DNA of 37,971 nucleotides from an uncultured Collinsella sp. (GCA_900548815.1 URLR01000013.1:1-37971); one strand, 5' to 3'; counted from the first letter of the stretch, positions 14,176 through 23,389 are shown. The notes: generated by a model from the letters alone, not told the origin. Numbers and translations are program-made.

Positions 14176-16275
14176 ATGGCTAAGCCTAAGTACAAGCTTT
14201 CCGATACCCGTAACATCGGCATCATGGCCCACATCGATGCCGGTAAGACCACCACGACCGAGCGTATTCTTTACTACACCGGTAAGACCCACAAGATCGG
14301 TGAGGTCCATGAGGGCGCTGCCACCATGGACTGGATGGTTCAGGAGCAGGAGCGCGGCGTAACCATTACCTCCGCTGCTACCACCTGCTTCTGGAACAAG
14401 GACGGTAAGGACTACCGCATCCAGATCATTGACACCCCGGGCCACGTTGACTTCACCGCCGAGGTCGAGCGCTGCCTGCGCGTCCTCGATGGCGCTGTCG
14501 CCGTCTTCGACGCCGTTGCCGGCGTTCAGCCCCAGTCTGAGACCGTTTGGCGTCAGGCTTCTACCTTCAACGTCCCCCGTATCGCCTTCATCAACAAGTA
14601 TGACCGCGTGGGCGCTGACTTCTTCAACGCTATCGAGACCATGAAGGATCGTCTCGACGCTAACGCCGTGGCCGCTCAGGTCCCGATGGGCGCCGAGGAC
14701 AACTTCTGGGGCGTCATCGACCTGGTCACCATGACTGCATGGGACTTCAAGGCCGACGAGAAGGGCATGACCTACCCCGAGCCGATGGACGAGATCCCGG
14801 CTGAGTTTGCCGACATCGCTGCCACCAAGCGCGAGGAGCTCCTCGACGCTGCTGCCAGCTTTGACGACGAGCTCATGGAGAAGATCCTCATGGAGGAGGA
14901 CTTCACCGTCGAGGAGCTCAAGGCTGCTCTGCGCAAGGGAGTTCTGGCCAACGAGCTCAACCTCGTCTTCGTGGGCTCCGCCTACAAGAACAAGGGCGTC
15001 CAGGAGCTGCTCGACGCTGTCGTCGACTACCTGCCCAGCCCGCTCGACGTTGAGGCCGTCACCGGTACCGATCCGGACACCGGCGAGGAGATCCAGCGTC
15101 ATCCTTCCTTCGACGAGCCCTTCTCCGGCCTGGTCTTCAAGATCATGACCGACCCGTTCGTCGGTAAGCTCACCTACGTCCGCGTTTACTCCGGCCGCGC
15201 CGAGTCCGGCTCCTACGTTGTCAACGCTTCCAACGGTCAGCGCGAGCGCCTCGGCCGCATCCTCGAGATGAACGCCGCCGAGCGTATCGACCGTGACGAC
15301 GCTGCCGCCGGCGACATCGTCGCTTGCGTCGGTTTCAAGAACTCCACCACCGGTGACACCCTGTGCGCCGAGGGCAAGGAGATCGTCCTCGAGAAGATCG
15401 AGTTCGCTAAGCCCGTTATCGACGTTGCCATCGAGCCCAAGACCAAGGCCGAGCAGGACAAGATGTCCCTGGCTCTGACCAAGCTCGCCGAGGAGGACCC
15501 GACCTTCCAGGTGTCCACCAACCACGAGACCGGCCAGACCATCATCGCCGGCATGGGCGAGCTGCACCTCGAGATCATCGTCGACCGTCTGCTCCGCGAG
15601 TTCAAGGTTGACGCTAACGTTGGTAAGCCCCAGGTTGCCTACCGCGAGACCGCTGGTCACGACGTCGAGAAGGCTGAGGGCAAGTTCGTCCGTCAGTCCG
15701 GCGGTCGCGGTCAGTACGGCCACGCCGTCATCAAGCTCGAGAAGATGGAGGAGGGCTTCGGCTACGAGTTCGTCAACGCTATCGTCGGCGGCGTCGTGCC
15801 CAAGGAGTACATCCCGTCCATCGACAAGGGCATCCAGGAGGCCCTGAACACCGGTGTTATCGCCGGCTTCCCGGTCCTCGACGTTAAGGTCACCCTGTTC
15901 GACGGTTCTTACCACGAGGTCGACTCCTCCGAGGCCGCCTTCAAGATCGCCGGTTCCATGGCTATCAAGGACGCCCTCAAGAAGTCCGATCCGCAGCTGC
16001 TCGAGCCGATCATGGCTGTCGAGGTCGAGACCCCCGAGCAGTACATGGGCGACGTTATGGGCAACCTCTCCGGTCGCCGCGGCAAGATCGAGGGCATGGA
16101 GGATCGCAAGAACAGCAAGCTCATCCGTGCCAAGGTGCCGCTGGGCGAGATGTTCGGTTACGCTACCGACCTTCGCTCCCAGACCCAGGGCCGTGCATCC
16201 TACACGATGCAGTTCGACTCTTATGAGCCCGCGCCCAAGTCCATCGTGGACGAGGTCATGAGCAAGAACGCCTAA
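14176..16275 (+). CDS. fusA: Elongation factor G
   Basis: 699 aa, normal length. EF-G is the GTPase that drives translocation on the ribosome and helps in recycling. The G motifs are intact: AHIDAGKTTTTE (G1), RGVTITSAATT (G2), DTPGHVDF (G3) and NKYDRVGADF (G4). Domain II and the tip domain IV (SGGRGQYGHAVIKLE) follow. It is preceded by AAGGAA (14165-14170). In many bacteria tuf follows; here rpsJ does. Confidence 0.98.
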   Translation: MAKPKYKLSDTRNIGIMAHIDAGKTTTTERILYYTGKTHKIGEVHEGAATMDWMVQEQERGVTITSAATTCFWNKDGKDYRIQIIDTPGHVDFTAEVERCLRVLDGAVAVFDAVAGVQPQSETVWRQASTFNVPRIAFINKYDRVGADFFNAIETMKDRLDANAVAAQVPMGAEDNFWGVIDLVTMTAWDFKADEKGMTYPEPMDEIPAEFADIAATKREELLDAAASFDDELMEKILMEEDFTVEELKAALRKGVLANELNLVFVGSAYKNKGVQELLDAVVDYLPSPLDVEAVTGTDPDTGEEIQRHPSFDEPFSGLVFKIMTDPFVGKLTYVRVYSGRAESGSYVVNASNGQRERLGRILEMNAAERIDRDDAAAGDIVACVGFKNSTTGDTLCAEGKEIVLEKIEFAKPVIDVAIEPKTKAEQDKMSLALTKLAEEDPTFQVSTNHETGQTIIAGMGELHLEIIVDRLLREFKVDANVGKPQVAYRETAGHDVEKAEGKFVRQSGGRGQYGHAVIKLEKMEEGFGYEFVNAIVGGVVPKEYIPSIDKGIQEALNTGVIAGFPVLDVKVTLFDGSYHEVDSSEAAFKIAGSMAIKDALKKSDPQLLEPIMAVEVETPEQYMGDVMGNLSGRRGKIEGMEDRKNSKLIRAKVPLGEMFGYATDLRSQTQGRASYTMQFDSYEPAPKSIVDEVMSKNA

Positions 16276-16335
16276 GTTCGAGCTCCCTGTTACGTAATCC
16301 GCGAGAACATCTCTCGCACTCTTTGGAGGTTTAAG

Positions 16336-16644
16336 TTGGCTACCCAGAAGATCCGCATTCGCCTCAAGGGCTATGATCACGAGGTCGTCGATCAGTCCGC
16401 GAAGCTCATCGTCGAGACCGCTCAGAAGACCGGCGCTCGCGTTTCCGGTCCTGTCCCCCTGCCCACCGAGCGCAACCTGTACACGGTTATCCGCTCGCCG
16501 CACGTGAACAAGGACTCCCGTGAGCAGTTCGAGATGCGCACCCACAAGCGCCTCATCGACATCCTCGACCCCACCTCGGGCACTGTTGATTCGCTCATGC
16601 GTCTCGACCTCCCCGCTGGCGTCGACATCGACATCAAGCTCTAA
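16336..16644 (+). CDS. rpsJ: 30S ribosomal protein S10
   Basis: 102 aa, TTG start 7 nt after GGAGG (16325-16329). S10 is part of the 30S head and also, with NusB, of antitermination complexes. The sequence IRIRLKGYDHEVVDQSA to LDLPAGVDIDIKL is typical. It normally heads the S10 ribosomal operon (rplC, rplD and so on). Here it is cut off by a strong terminator 20 bp later, and birA follows on the other strand. Confidence 0.97.
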   Translation: MATQKIRIRLKGYDHEVVDQSAKLIVETAQKTGARVSGPVPLPTERNLYTVIRSPHVNKDSREQFEMRTHKRLIDILDPTSGTVDSLMRLDLPAGVDIDIKL

Positions 16645-16663
16645 GCGATATCGCTCATAGCTT

Positions 16664-16706
16664 AAAGGGCCCCGCTGCCGTAACGGCAGCGGGGCCCTTT
16701 TGTTTT
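16664..16706 (+). terminator. Strong intrinsic terminator after rpsJ
   Basis: A 17-bp perfect stem (AAAGGGCCCCGCTGCCG with its complement) closes a TAA loop, followed by TGTTTT. The A-run on the other side suggests it may also end birA transcripts from the minus strand. Confidence 0.92.
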
Positions 16707-16759
16707 GAATGATGGCTTGGACTGCGGGGTAATGCTGCCGAGTAGGTGGTTGCGGCGCC

Positions 16760-17536
16760 CTATTCGCTCAAGGGACGCAGCGATGCCTCCTCAAAATGGA
16801 AGGATCGAAATCCGTCTTCCGTTTCGATGCACGCGCGACCAAAGCCATCGACCGTTTTAAAGATGCCACGCGCCAGCTCGTCCTCAGCGGGGGAGCGGGC
16901 GATAACGTGCTCCCCGATCCAATTGAGGTGAGCGATATATTCGTCGTGGACGGGCGCGAGCGGACCGGCGTATTCTTCCTTGGCGTTGAGGCACTCTGCC
17001 CAGGCATCTACAGCGTCTATAACTGCGTGATAGACCTCATCGAGGAGCATGTCGACGGCGGGAACGTTCTTGTTGAGGTCTGACAGGCCGATTGCTGGCA
17101 GGCCGCCATCGGGAACCTCCGCGGGCACATAGTTCACGTTAACGCCGATGCCACAGACCGCAAAGGGGTTGCCTTCGTTATCGCGTGCGGCCTCGACCAG
17201 AATGCCGCCGAGTTTGCGTCCACGCGCGACCAGGTCGTTGGGCCATTTGAGGCCAATCTCGTTTGCAAGACCCTGCTTTTCGAGTGCCTCGAGCACCGCT
17301 AGACCGCTGACGGCGGCAAGACCAGAGTACTTTGCGGGATTAACGCATGGACGCAGGACAATCGAAAGCAATAGGTTGCCGGCGGTTGAATCCCACTTGT
17401 GGCCGCGCCGGCCGCGTCCTGCCGTTTGCGCGCGGGCGGCAAGTCCTGTGCCGTGCGGCGCACCCTGTTTTCCTGCCTCGAGCAGGTCATCGTTGGTCGA
17501 TCCGGTTACGTCGACAATCGTTAATTGGGCATCCAT
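16760..17536 (-). CDS. birA: Biotin--[acetyl-CoA-carboxylase] ligase
   Basis: 258 aa. It activates biotin with ATP and attaches it to the AccB lysine. Residues 40-48 (GRGRRGHKW) form the biotinyl-AMP binding loop, 97-101 are KWPND, and KLGGILVEA and IGVNVNY follow. The start at 17536 has AGGAGG 11 nt upstream; frames extending further upstream have no start supported by a ribosome-binding site. It lacks the N-terminal helix-turn-helix of E. coli BirA, so it should be a pure ligase and not a biotin-operon repressor. It is divergent from the cluster that encodes its likely substrate, AccB (22916-23389). Confidence 0.93.
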   Translation of the reverse strand: MDAQLTIVDVTGSTNDDLLEAGKQGAPHGTGLAARAQTAGRGRRGHKWDSTAGNLLLSIVLRPCVNPAKYSGLAAVSGLAVLEALEKQGLANEIGLKWPNDLVARGRKLGGILVEAARDNEGNPFAVCGIGVNVNYVPAEVPDGGLPAIGLSDLNKNVPAVDMLLDEVYHAVIDAVDAWAECLNAKEEYAGPLAPVHDEYIAHLNWIGEHVIARSPAEDELARGIFKTVDGFGRACIETEDGFRSFHFEEASLRPLSE

Positions 17537-17629
17537 AGCGGCTGCTACCTCCTTATTGAATAAGTGAATGACGCAATGGTGTCGAGAGATAGACACAATG
17601 TGAAGCCTTTGTCGCATTTGGACAATTTA

Positions 17630-17647
17630 ATGTTAACACATCAACAA
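17630..17647. promoter_or_regulatory. Operator-like repeat 1 in the birA-fabH divergent region
   Basis: ATGTTAACACATCAACAA. The core TGTTAACACATCAACA is an imperfect palindrome (TGTT-R-A ... T-Y-AACA). A near copy lies 48 bp downstream. A TATCCT (17662-17667), a possible -10 without a good -35, lies between the two. Confidence 0.5.
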
Positions 17648-17677
17648 AGACTGAAATGCGTTATCCTCTCTTGGTCG

Positions 17678-17695
17678 ATGTAAACACGTCAACAA
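17678..17695. promoter_or_regulatory. Operator-like repeat 2 in the birA-fabH divergent region
   Basis: ATGTAAACACGTCAACAA differs from copy 1 at two positions of 18. It ends 5 bp before the fabH ribosome-binding site, so a bound regulator would lie on the 5' leader. The spacing of 48 bp would let two bound dimers interact by looping. Confidence 0.5.
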
Positions 17696-17712
17696 CTCAA
17701 AGGAGGTTAGTG

Positions 17713-18672
17713 ATGGGTTTCACGATTCTTGGAACAGGCTCGGCGCTTCCTGAGCGCAGCGTTTCCAATGACGAGCTGTCTGAGTTCCTCGATACCTCGG
17801 ATGAGTGGATTTTTACTCGCACAGGTATCAAGAGCCGCCACGTCTGCACCACCGAGTCACTTGACGACCTTGCCGTAGCGGCGAGCGAGCGGGCACTCCA
17901 GGTGTCCGGAATCGACGCGAGCCAGCTGGATCTGATCGTCTGCTCGACGACGACGGGTGACCACCTTGTTCCCGCCGAGGCGTGTGCCGTTGCTGAGCGA
18001 CTTGGCGCGACGTGCCCTGCCTTCGATGTCTCGGCGGCTTGTGCCGGCTTCGTATTTGCGCTCGATGTCGCCGAGGGCTATATCGCCCGCAGCCGTGCCG
18101 AGCGCGTGCTTGTTGTTGCTGCCGAGCAGATGACGCGCGCGCTCGACTGGACCGACCGTGCCACCTGCGTGCTTTTTGGCGATGGGGCAGGCGCCGCAGT
18201 GATTGAAGCTGGGGGAGACAACCCCCTTGCCGTTGAGCTTTCGACGGCGCCCGACGTCGAGACGTTGCGCGTTCCCGGTCTGGTCGGTACCTCGCCGTTT
18301 AAGGATTCCGCAGATAGCGCGAGCGTGCTGTCCATGAACGGCCGCCGCGTGTTCAAGTTCGGCGTCAACGCCATCTGCGACACGGTCCATAAGCTTGCGA
18401 TCGATGCGGGCATTTTGGTCGAAGACATCGATCATTTTGTATTCCATCAGGCTAACGAACGAATCCTGAGCCAGGCGGTCAAGCGCCTGGGCGTGCCGGA
18501 CGAGCGCGTGGTTCGCACGTTGCGCGAGACCGGCAACATTTCGAGCGCATGCATTCCGCTTGCCCTCGACCGGCTGGCAAACGCCGGTGCACTTCACACA
18601 GGCGACACCATCGCCTTGGTTGGATTTGGCGCCGGTCTGGATATAGGTGGCTATCTGCTTCGTTGGAAGTAG
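17713..18672 (+). CDS. fabH: 3-oxoacyl-ACP synthase III (KAS III)
   Basis: 319 aa. FabH condenses acetyl- or branched acyl-CoA with malonyl-ACP to start fatty-acid synthesis. The catalytic triad is present: Cys110 (SAACAGF), His245 (FHQANERIL) and Asn275 (TGNISSA). The ATG at 17713 follows AGGAGG (17701-17706) by 6 nt; the open frame upstream lacks a supported start. It is the first gene of the fatty-acid cluster, the usual position. Confidence 0.96.
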   Translation: MGFTILGTGSALPERSVSNDELSEFLDTSDEWIFTRTGIKSRHVCTTESLDDLAVAASERALQVSGIDASQLDLIVCSTTTGDHLVPAEACAVAERLGATCPAFDVSAACAGFVFALDVAEGYIARSRAERVLVVAAEQMTRALDWTDRATCVLFGDGAGAAVIEAGGDNPLAVELSTAPDVETLRVPGLVGTSPFKDSADSASVLSMNGRRVFKFGVNAICDTVHKLAIDAGILVEDIDHFVFHQANERILSQAVKRLGVPDERVVRTLRETGNISSACIPLALDRLANAGALHTGDTIALVGFGAGLDIGGYLLRWK

Positions 18673-18723
18673 TCGCACATAGGAAATAAAAACGCCCTAG
18701 GGCACAACCAAAGGAGAACTACC

Positions 18724-18960
18724 ATGGCAGATCAGAAGACCTTCGAGCGCGTTTGCGACGTTATCCGTGAGACCGCCGGTCTTGACGATGTCGAGATGAA
18801 GCCCGAGTCCACGCTCGAGGAGATTGGTCTCGACAGCCTGGGCACCGTCGAGATCCTCGTCGCCGTCGAGGACGAGTTTGGCATCCAGCTCGATACCGAG
18901 GAGAACCCCAAGACGGTCGGCGAGTTCGCCGATACGGTCGAGGCGGCATTGGAGAAGTAG
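18724..18960 (+). CDS. acpP: Acyl carrier protein
   Basis: 78 aa, acidic. Ser38 in GLDSLGTVE is the site for the 4'-phosphopantetheine arm that carries growing acyl chains. It is preceded by AAGGAG and lies between fabH and fabK; its stop is 2 bp before the fabK start. The helix-II motif and the small acidic four-helix pattern fit the family. Confidence 0.96.
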   Translation: MADQKTFERVCDVIRETAGLDDVEMKPESTLEEIGLDSLGTVEILVAVEDEFGIQLDTEENPKTVGEFADTVEAALEK

Positions 18961-18962
18961 AG

Positions 18963-19907
18963 ATGCTCAAGACTCCTCTCTGCGATCTGCTCGGCATCGA
19001 AAAGCCCGTGTTCCAGGGCGGTATGGCCTGGATTGCCGATGCCTCGCTGGCGTCCGCAGTGTCCGAGGCGGGTGGCTTAGGCATCATCGCGGCCATGAAC
19101 GCCGACGCCAACTGGCTTCGCGACCAGATTCATGAGCTGCGCGCCAAGACGGATAAGCCCTTTGGCGTCAACGTCATGCTCATGAGCCCGTTTGCCGACG
19201 AGGTCGCGCAGGTCGTGATTGACGAGCGAGTGCCGGTCGTCGTGACGGGCGCCGGCAATCCCGCCAAGTACATGAAGGCGTGGAACGAGGCGGGCATCAA
19301 GGTCATCCCGGTCGTTGCCTCGGTGGCGCTGGCGCGCCTCGTGGCACGTCGTGGAGCCACGGCGGTTGTTGCCGAGGGTACCGAATCGGGCGGCCATATT
19401 GGCGAGACCTCGACGATGGCACTGGTGCCGCAGGTCGTCGATGCGGTTGACATTCCCGTTGTGGCCGCCGGCGGTATTGCCGACGGCCGCGGCGTGGCGG
19501 CCGCCTTTATGCTGGGCGCCGAAGGCGTGCAAGTGGGTACGCGCTTTCTGGTCGCAGACGAGTGCACCGTCTCGGAGCAGTACAAAGAGATGGTCCTGAA
19601 GGCCAACGACACTTCGACGCGTGCGACCGGTCGCTCGACGGGACATCCAGTGCGCGCCCTCAAGAGCCCCTTCACCAACGCCTATGCCAAGAGCGAGGGT
19701 TCCGGCGCGAGTGCCGAGGAGCTCGGCGCTATGGGAACCGGTGCGCTGCGTAAGGCCGCCAAGGACGGCAACTACGAAGAGGGTTCGTTTTTGTGTGGAC
19801 AGATTGCCGGCATGGTTAGCGAGCGCCAGAGCGCGCGTGAAATCGTTGACGATCTGGTCGATGGCGCCGAGCGCGTCCTGAAGGGTGCGTCCGCATGGGT
19901 AGCGTAG
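18963..19907 (+). CDS. fabK: Enoyl-ACP reductase II (FabK, flavoprotein)
   Basis: 314 aa. FabK reduces trans-2-enoyl-ACP with an FMN cofactor in the last step of each elongation cycle. The family pattern is clear: PVFQGGMAWIADASLASAVS at the N-terminus, FGVNVMLM, EGTESGGHIGE, PVVAAGGIADGRGVAAAFMLGAEGVQVGTRF and the C-terminal SGASAEELG. It belongs to the nitronate-monooxygenase-like fold, so annotation as 2-nitropropane dioxygenase would be a common error; the location between acpP and fabD supports FabK. No FabI is seen in the cluster, so FabK may be the main enoyl reductase, a type known to be insensitive to triclosan. Confidence 0.93.
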   Translation: MLKTPLCDLLGIEKPVFQGGMAWIADASLASAVSEAGGLGIIAAMNADANWLRDQIHELRAKTDKPFGVNVMLMSPFADEVAQVVIDERVPVVVTGAGNPAKYMKAWNEAGIKVIPVVASVALARLVARRGATAVVAEGTESGGHIGETSTMALVPQVVDAVDIPVVAAGGIADGRGVAAAFMLGAEGVQVGTRFLVADECTVSEQYKEMVLKANDTSTRATGRSTGHPVRALKSPFTNAYAKSEGSGASAEELGAMGTGALRKAAKDGNYEEGSFLCGQIAGMVSERQSAREIVDDLVDGAERVLKGASAWVA

Positions 19908-20821
19908 CGTTTCTGTTTGCCGGCCAGGGTGCCCAACACCCCGCGATGGGCGTCGACCTGATCGAGGCATCGCCGGCGGCCGCCGAGGTGTTCGCCATTG
20001 TCGACGAGGTGCGCCCGGGGACCAGCGAGCAGTGCCGGAGCGCCTCCAAGGAGGAGCTCTCGCAGACCGAGAACACGCAGCCGTGCGTGTTCGTTCACGA
20101 CCTGGCAGCGGCTACCGCTCTGCGTGAGCGCGGCGTGGTGCCTGCCGCCTGTGCGGGATTCTCGCTGGGCGAGGTCGCTGCACTCACCTTTGCGGGGGCA
20201 TTCGATACGCGAGCGGGTTTTGAGCTCGCGTGTGAGCGCGCGGCATTGATGGCCACGGCGGCCGAGCGTCACCCCGGCGGCATGCGCGCCGTCATCAAAC
20301 TTGATGCTGCGCAAGTCGAGAACCTGGCTGCGCAGGCCGGCGAGGACTGCTGGCCGGTCAACTACAACAGTCCCCAGCAGACGGTTGTGGCCGGAGCGCC
20401 CGATGCGCTGCAGACCCTCGACGTCCTAGTAAAAGAGGCTGGCGGCCGGGCCATGAAGGTCGCGGTGTCGGGTGCATTCCATAGCCCCTATATGGCCGAG
20501 GCGACTGAGGGACTGGCGACGTATATCCAAGCCGGCCACGCGCCGTCTCCGCTGCTGATTCCGGTCATGGCAAATATGACGGCGGCGCCCTATCCGGCGG
20601 ACTCGCGAGCAGTATCGGATGTCTTGGCCAACCAGGTGAGCAATGCCGTGCGCTGGGTCGACACGCTACACGCTCTGCAGGATCAGGGCATCGACACGTT
20701 TATTGAGGTCGGCCCTGGCAAAACGCTGTCGGGCCTGGTCAAGCGTACGCTGAGCGACGTTCGCGTGTATTCGTGCGAAACGGCCGAGCAGGTCGCAGCT
20801 ATTGCCGACGAGCTCGCATAG
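19895..20821 (+). CDS. fabD: Malonyl-CoA:ACP transacylase
   Basis: 308 aa. FabD moves malonyl from CoA to ACP. It begins FLFAGQGAQHPAMG, has the nucleophile Ser90 in GFSLGE (GHSLGE in many homologues) and the conserved His in SGAFHSPYM. The start overlaps the 3' end of fabK by 13 bp, which indicates translational coupling. The C-terminal FIEVGPGKTLSGLVKRT is typical. Confidence 0.95.
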   Translation: MGSVAFLFAGQGAQHPAMGVDLIEASPAAAEVFAIVDEVRPGTSEQCRSASKEELSQTENTQPCVFVHDLAAATALRERGVVPAACAGFSLGEVAALTFAGAFDTRAGFELACERAALMATAAERHPGGMRAVIKLDAAQVENLAAQAGEDCWPVNYNSPQQTVVAGAPDALQTLDVLVKEAGGRAMKVAVSGAFHSPYMAEATEGLATYIQAGHAPSPLLIPVMANMTAAPYPADSRAVSDVLANQVSNAVRWVDTLHALQDQGIDTFIEVGPGKTLSGLVKRTLSDVRVYSCETAEQVAAIADELA

Positions 20822-20851
20822 TCCACAGGGCTGTAACCCGAAAGGAATGAC

Positions 20852-21625
20852 ATGGACAACTTGAACAACGGCGCGCTCGAGCGCGACGGATCGCGCCGCG
20901 TGGCGCTGGTCACGGGCGGCTCGCGCGGCATCGGTCGCGCTTGTGCCGTGGGCCTGGCGGAGGACGGCTTTGATATCGCCGTCGTCTATGCCGGCAGCGT
21001 CGATGCGGCGCGCGAGACGTGCGAAGCCTGCAAGACGTTTGGCGCCACGGCGCGCGCATATCAATGTGACGTGGCCGACCCCGCTGCCGTCAACGCGTGC
21101 GCGGAAGCGGTCCTCAACGACTTTGGCTCCATTTGGGCGCTCGTCAACAACGCCGGCATCACCCGCGATGGCCTGCTCATGCGCATGGGCGATGACGCCT
21201 TCGATCACGTGCTCGATGTCAATCTCAAGGGAACATTCAATATGACGCGCGCGCTCACCAAGACCTTTATGCGCCAGCGCGGCGGTTGCGTCGTCAACAT
21301 GAGCTCGGTCGTAGGCCTGATGGGCAATGCCGGGCAAGCCAACTACGCTGCCTCCAAGGCGGGCGTGATCGGTCTGACTAAGGCGGTGGCGCGCGAGCTT
21401 GCGCCCCGCGGTGTACGAGTGAACGCGGTCGCACCCGGGTTTGTCGAGACGGATATGACGGCAAAGCTCTCGGAGAAGGTTCGCGCGGCAACCGAGGAGC
21501 AGATTCCCCTAAAGCGCATGGCGCGCCCCGAGGAAGTGGCCGGCGTGGTGCGCTTTTTGGCAAGCGATGCGGCGGCCTACATTACGGGTGAGGTCGTGCG
21601 CGTCGACGGCGGAATGGCGATGTAG
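20852..21625 (+). CDS. fabG: 3-oxoacyl-ACP reductase
   Basis: 257 aa. FabG reduces 3-oxoacyl-ACP with NADPH. It is a short-chain dehydrogenase with the Rossmann motif TGGSRGIG (residues 21-28), NNAG, Ser152, Tyr165 and Lys169 (YAASK), and a C-terminal ITGEVVRVDGGMAM. The first 14 residues are an extra N-terminal stretch compared with many FabG proteins. It sits 30 bp after fabD. Confidence 0.95.
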   Translation: MDNLNNGALERDGSRRVALVTGGSRGIGRACAVGLAEDGFDIAVVYAGSVDAARETCEACKTFGATARAYQCDVADPAAVNACAEAVLNDFGSIWALVNNAGITRDGLLMRMGDDAFDHVLDVNLKGTFNMTRALTKTFMRQRGGCVVNMSSVVGLMGNAGQANYAASKAGVIGLTKAVARELAPRGVRVNAVAPGFVETDMTAKLSEKVRAATEEQIPLKRMARPEEVAGVVRFLASDAAAYITGEVVRVDGGMAM

Positions 21626-21664
21626 AAACCAGGGCCGAAGAATGGCTTGGATGAGGAGACCATG

Positions 21665-22912
21665 ATGGAACAGAGAGTTGCAATCACCGGCATCGGTGCC
21701 GTATCGCCGCTCGGCTACACCGCGCTTGCCACTTGGGCAGCCATGTGCGCCGGCACGTGCGGCATCGGCCCGATCACGCACTTCGATACCGATGAGTTTA
21801 CCGTCAAGGTGGCGGCCGAGGTAAAAGGGTTTGACGGCAACGAGTACTTTGGTAAGCGTGACGCCAAGCATCTCGACCCCTGCGTTCAGTTTGCGATGGC
21901 GGCTTCGGACGAGGCCATGCACGATGCGGGCTTTGATGTCGAAGGTGCCATCGATCGCGAGCGCCTGGGCGTCTACGTGGGTTCAGGCGTGGGCGGCATG
22001 CAGACACTCGTTGACAACGTCCATACGATTGCCGACCGTGGGCCCCGCCGCGCATCGCCCTATATGATCGCGATGATGATCCCCAATATGGCTTCGGGCA
22101 ATATCGCGATCCGCCACAAGGCAAAGGGCCCGACCCTGCCCGTGGTGACCGCCTGCGCGACCTCGGCCCATGCCGTGGGCGAGGCGTTCCGCGCCATCAA
22201 GCATGGCTATGCCGATGCAATCCTGGCTGGCGGCGCCGAGGCCGCAATCATCCCCGATGCCGTTGCGGGCTTTACGTCCTGCCGTGCTCTCACCACTAAT
22301 CCTGACCCGTCGACGGCATGCCGTCCGTTCGATGCAGACCGCGACGGCTTTGTGATGGGCGAGGGCGCCTGCGTGCTGGTGCTCGAGAGCATGGAACACG
22401 CGCTGGCTCGCGGGGCGCACATTTATGCCGAGGTCGTGGGTTACGGCAACACCGATGATGCCTATCACATCACGAGCCCCGATCCCGAGGCTGCCGGCAT
22501 CGCCCGTGCGATATCGCTGGCGGTGGCCGAGGGCGACGTTAAGCCTTCCGAGGGCCTCTACATCAATGCCCACGGCACATCGACCAAGCTCAACGATTCG
22601 TCCGAGACGGCGGGCATTAAGCGTGCGCTCGGCGAGGACGCGGCACGCGCCGCGCACGTCTCGTCGACCAAGTCGATGACCGGCCACATGATCGGTGCTA
22701 CGGGCGCCATCGAGGTCATGGCCTGTGCCATGGCGCTCGAGCAGGGCGTGGTGCCCCCGACCATTAACTACCACACGCCCGATCCCGTCTGCGATCTTGA
22801 TTACACGCCTAATCGAGCGGTTCGCGCCGACCTTACCTGGGCGCTTTCGACCAACCTGGGCTTTGGCGGACACAACGCCGCCATCGCGCTGCGTAGATAT
22901 ACGAGGAGCTAG
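21665..22912 (+). CDS. fabF: 3-oxoacyl-ACP synthase II (KAS II)
   Basis: 415 aa. FabF carries out elongation condensation and controls longer chains. Catalytic Cys164 (TACATSAHA), His in NAHGTSTKLND and His in TGHMIGATGAIE form the Cys-His-His triad. The ATG at 21665 is 6-7 nt after GAGGAG; an ATG at 21662 sits too close and a further upstream codon has no site. It follows fabG by 39 bp and precedes accB by 3 bp. Confidence 0.95.
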   Translation: MEQRVAITGIGAVSPLGYTALATWAAMCAGTCGIGPITHFDTDEFTVKVAAEVKGFDGNEYFGKRDAKHLDPCVQFAMAASDEAMHDAGFDVEGAIDRERLGVYVGSGVGGMQTLVDNVHTIADRGPRRASPYMIAMMIPNMASGNIAIRHKAKGPTLPVVTACATSAHAVGEAFRAIKHGYADAILAGGAEAAIIPDAVAGFTSCRALTTNPDPSTACRPFDADRDGFVMGEGACVLVLESMEHALARGAHIYAEVVGYGNTDDAYHITSPDPEAAGIARAISLAVAEGDVKPSEGLYINAHGTSTKLNDSSETAGIKRALGEDAARAAHVSSTKSMTGHMIGATGAIEVMACAMALEQGVVPPTINYHTPDPVCDLDYTPNRAVRADLTWALSTNLGFGGHNAAIALRRYTRS

Positions 22913-22915
22913 AGC

Positions 22916-23389
22916 ATGGATTCCAAAAGACTTGCCGAGATAGCCGATGTTATGGAGGACCGCGGCCTCACGCGCGTACGCGTTGAGGAGCCCGATGGCA
23001 CCGCGGTCGAACTCGAGCGCGCGAGCGCCGCGCAGCCGGTTGCCGTGCCCATGCCTATGCCGAGCGCTATGGCCGCTCCAGTTGCAGCTCCCACAGTCGC
23101 GCCTGCCGCACCGGAGCCCGCCGCGCAGACACCTGCCGCCGCACCGGAGCCCAAGGGCACCGAGGTGACCGCTCCCATGGTCGGCGTTTTCTATGCTGCC
23201 CCGGCGCCGGGCGACGAACCGTTTGTGCACGTGGGCTCCAAGGTCAAGGCTGGCGAGACCCTTTGCATCATCGAGGCCATGAAGGTTCTCAACGAGGTGA
23301 CGGCAGAGGCGGATGGCGAGGTGCTCGAGATCTGCGTGGCCGACGGCGACCTCGTGGAGTTCGGCAGCTGCCTCATGAGGATCGGATAG
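22916..23389 (+). CDS. accB: Biotin carboxyl carrier protein of acetyl-CoA carboxylase
   Basis: 157 aa. The N-terminal domain (1-40) is followed by an Ala/Pro-rich flexible linker (about 40-80) and a biotinyl domain. Lys123 in EAMKVLNEV is the biotin attachment site, which BirA (16760-17536) should modify. AccB shuttles the carboxyl group between AccC and AccDA; both are encoded close downstream. Confidence 0.96.
   Translation: MDSKRLAEIADVMEDRGLTRVRVEEPDGTAVELERASAAQPVAVPMPMPSAMAAPVAAPTVAPAAPEPAAQTPAAAPEPKGTEVTAPMVGVFYAAPAPGDEPFVHVGSKVKAGETLCIIEAMKVLNEVTAEADGEVLEICVADGDLVEFGSCLMRIG

Noticed and set aside
14158..16545. A long minus-strand open frame opposite fusA
   Set aside because: Shadow of EF-G and S10 for the same reason; low-complexity Leu/Val/Gly-rich translation.
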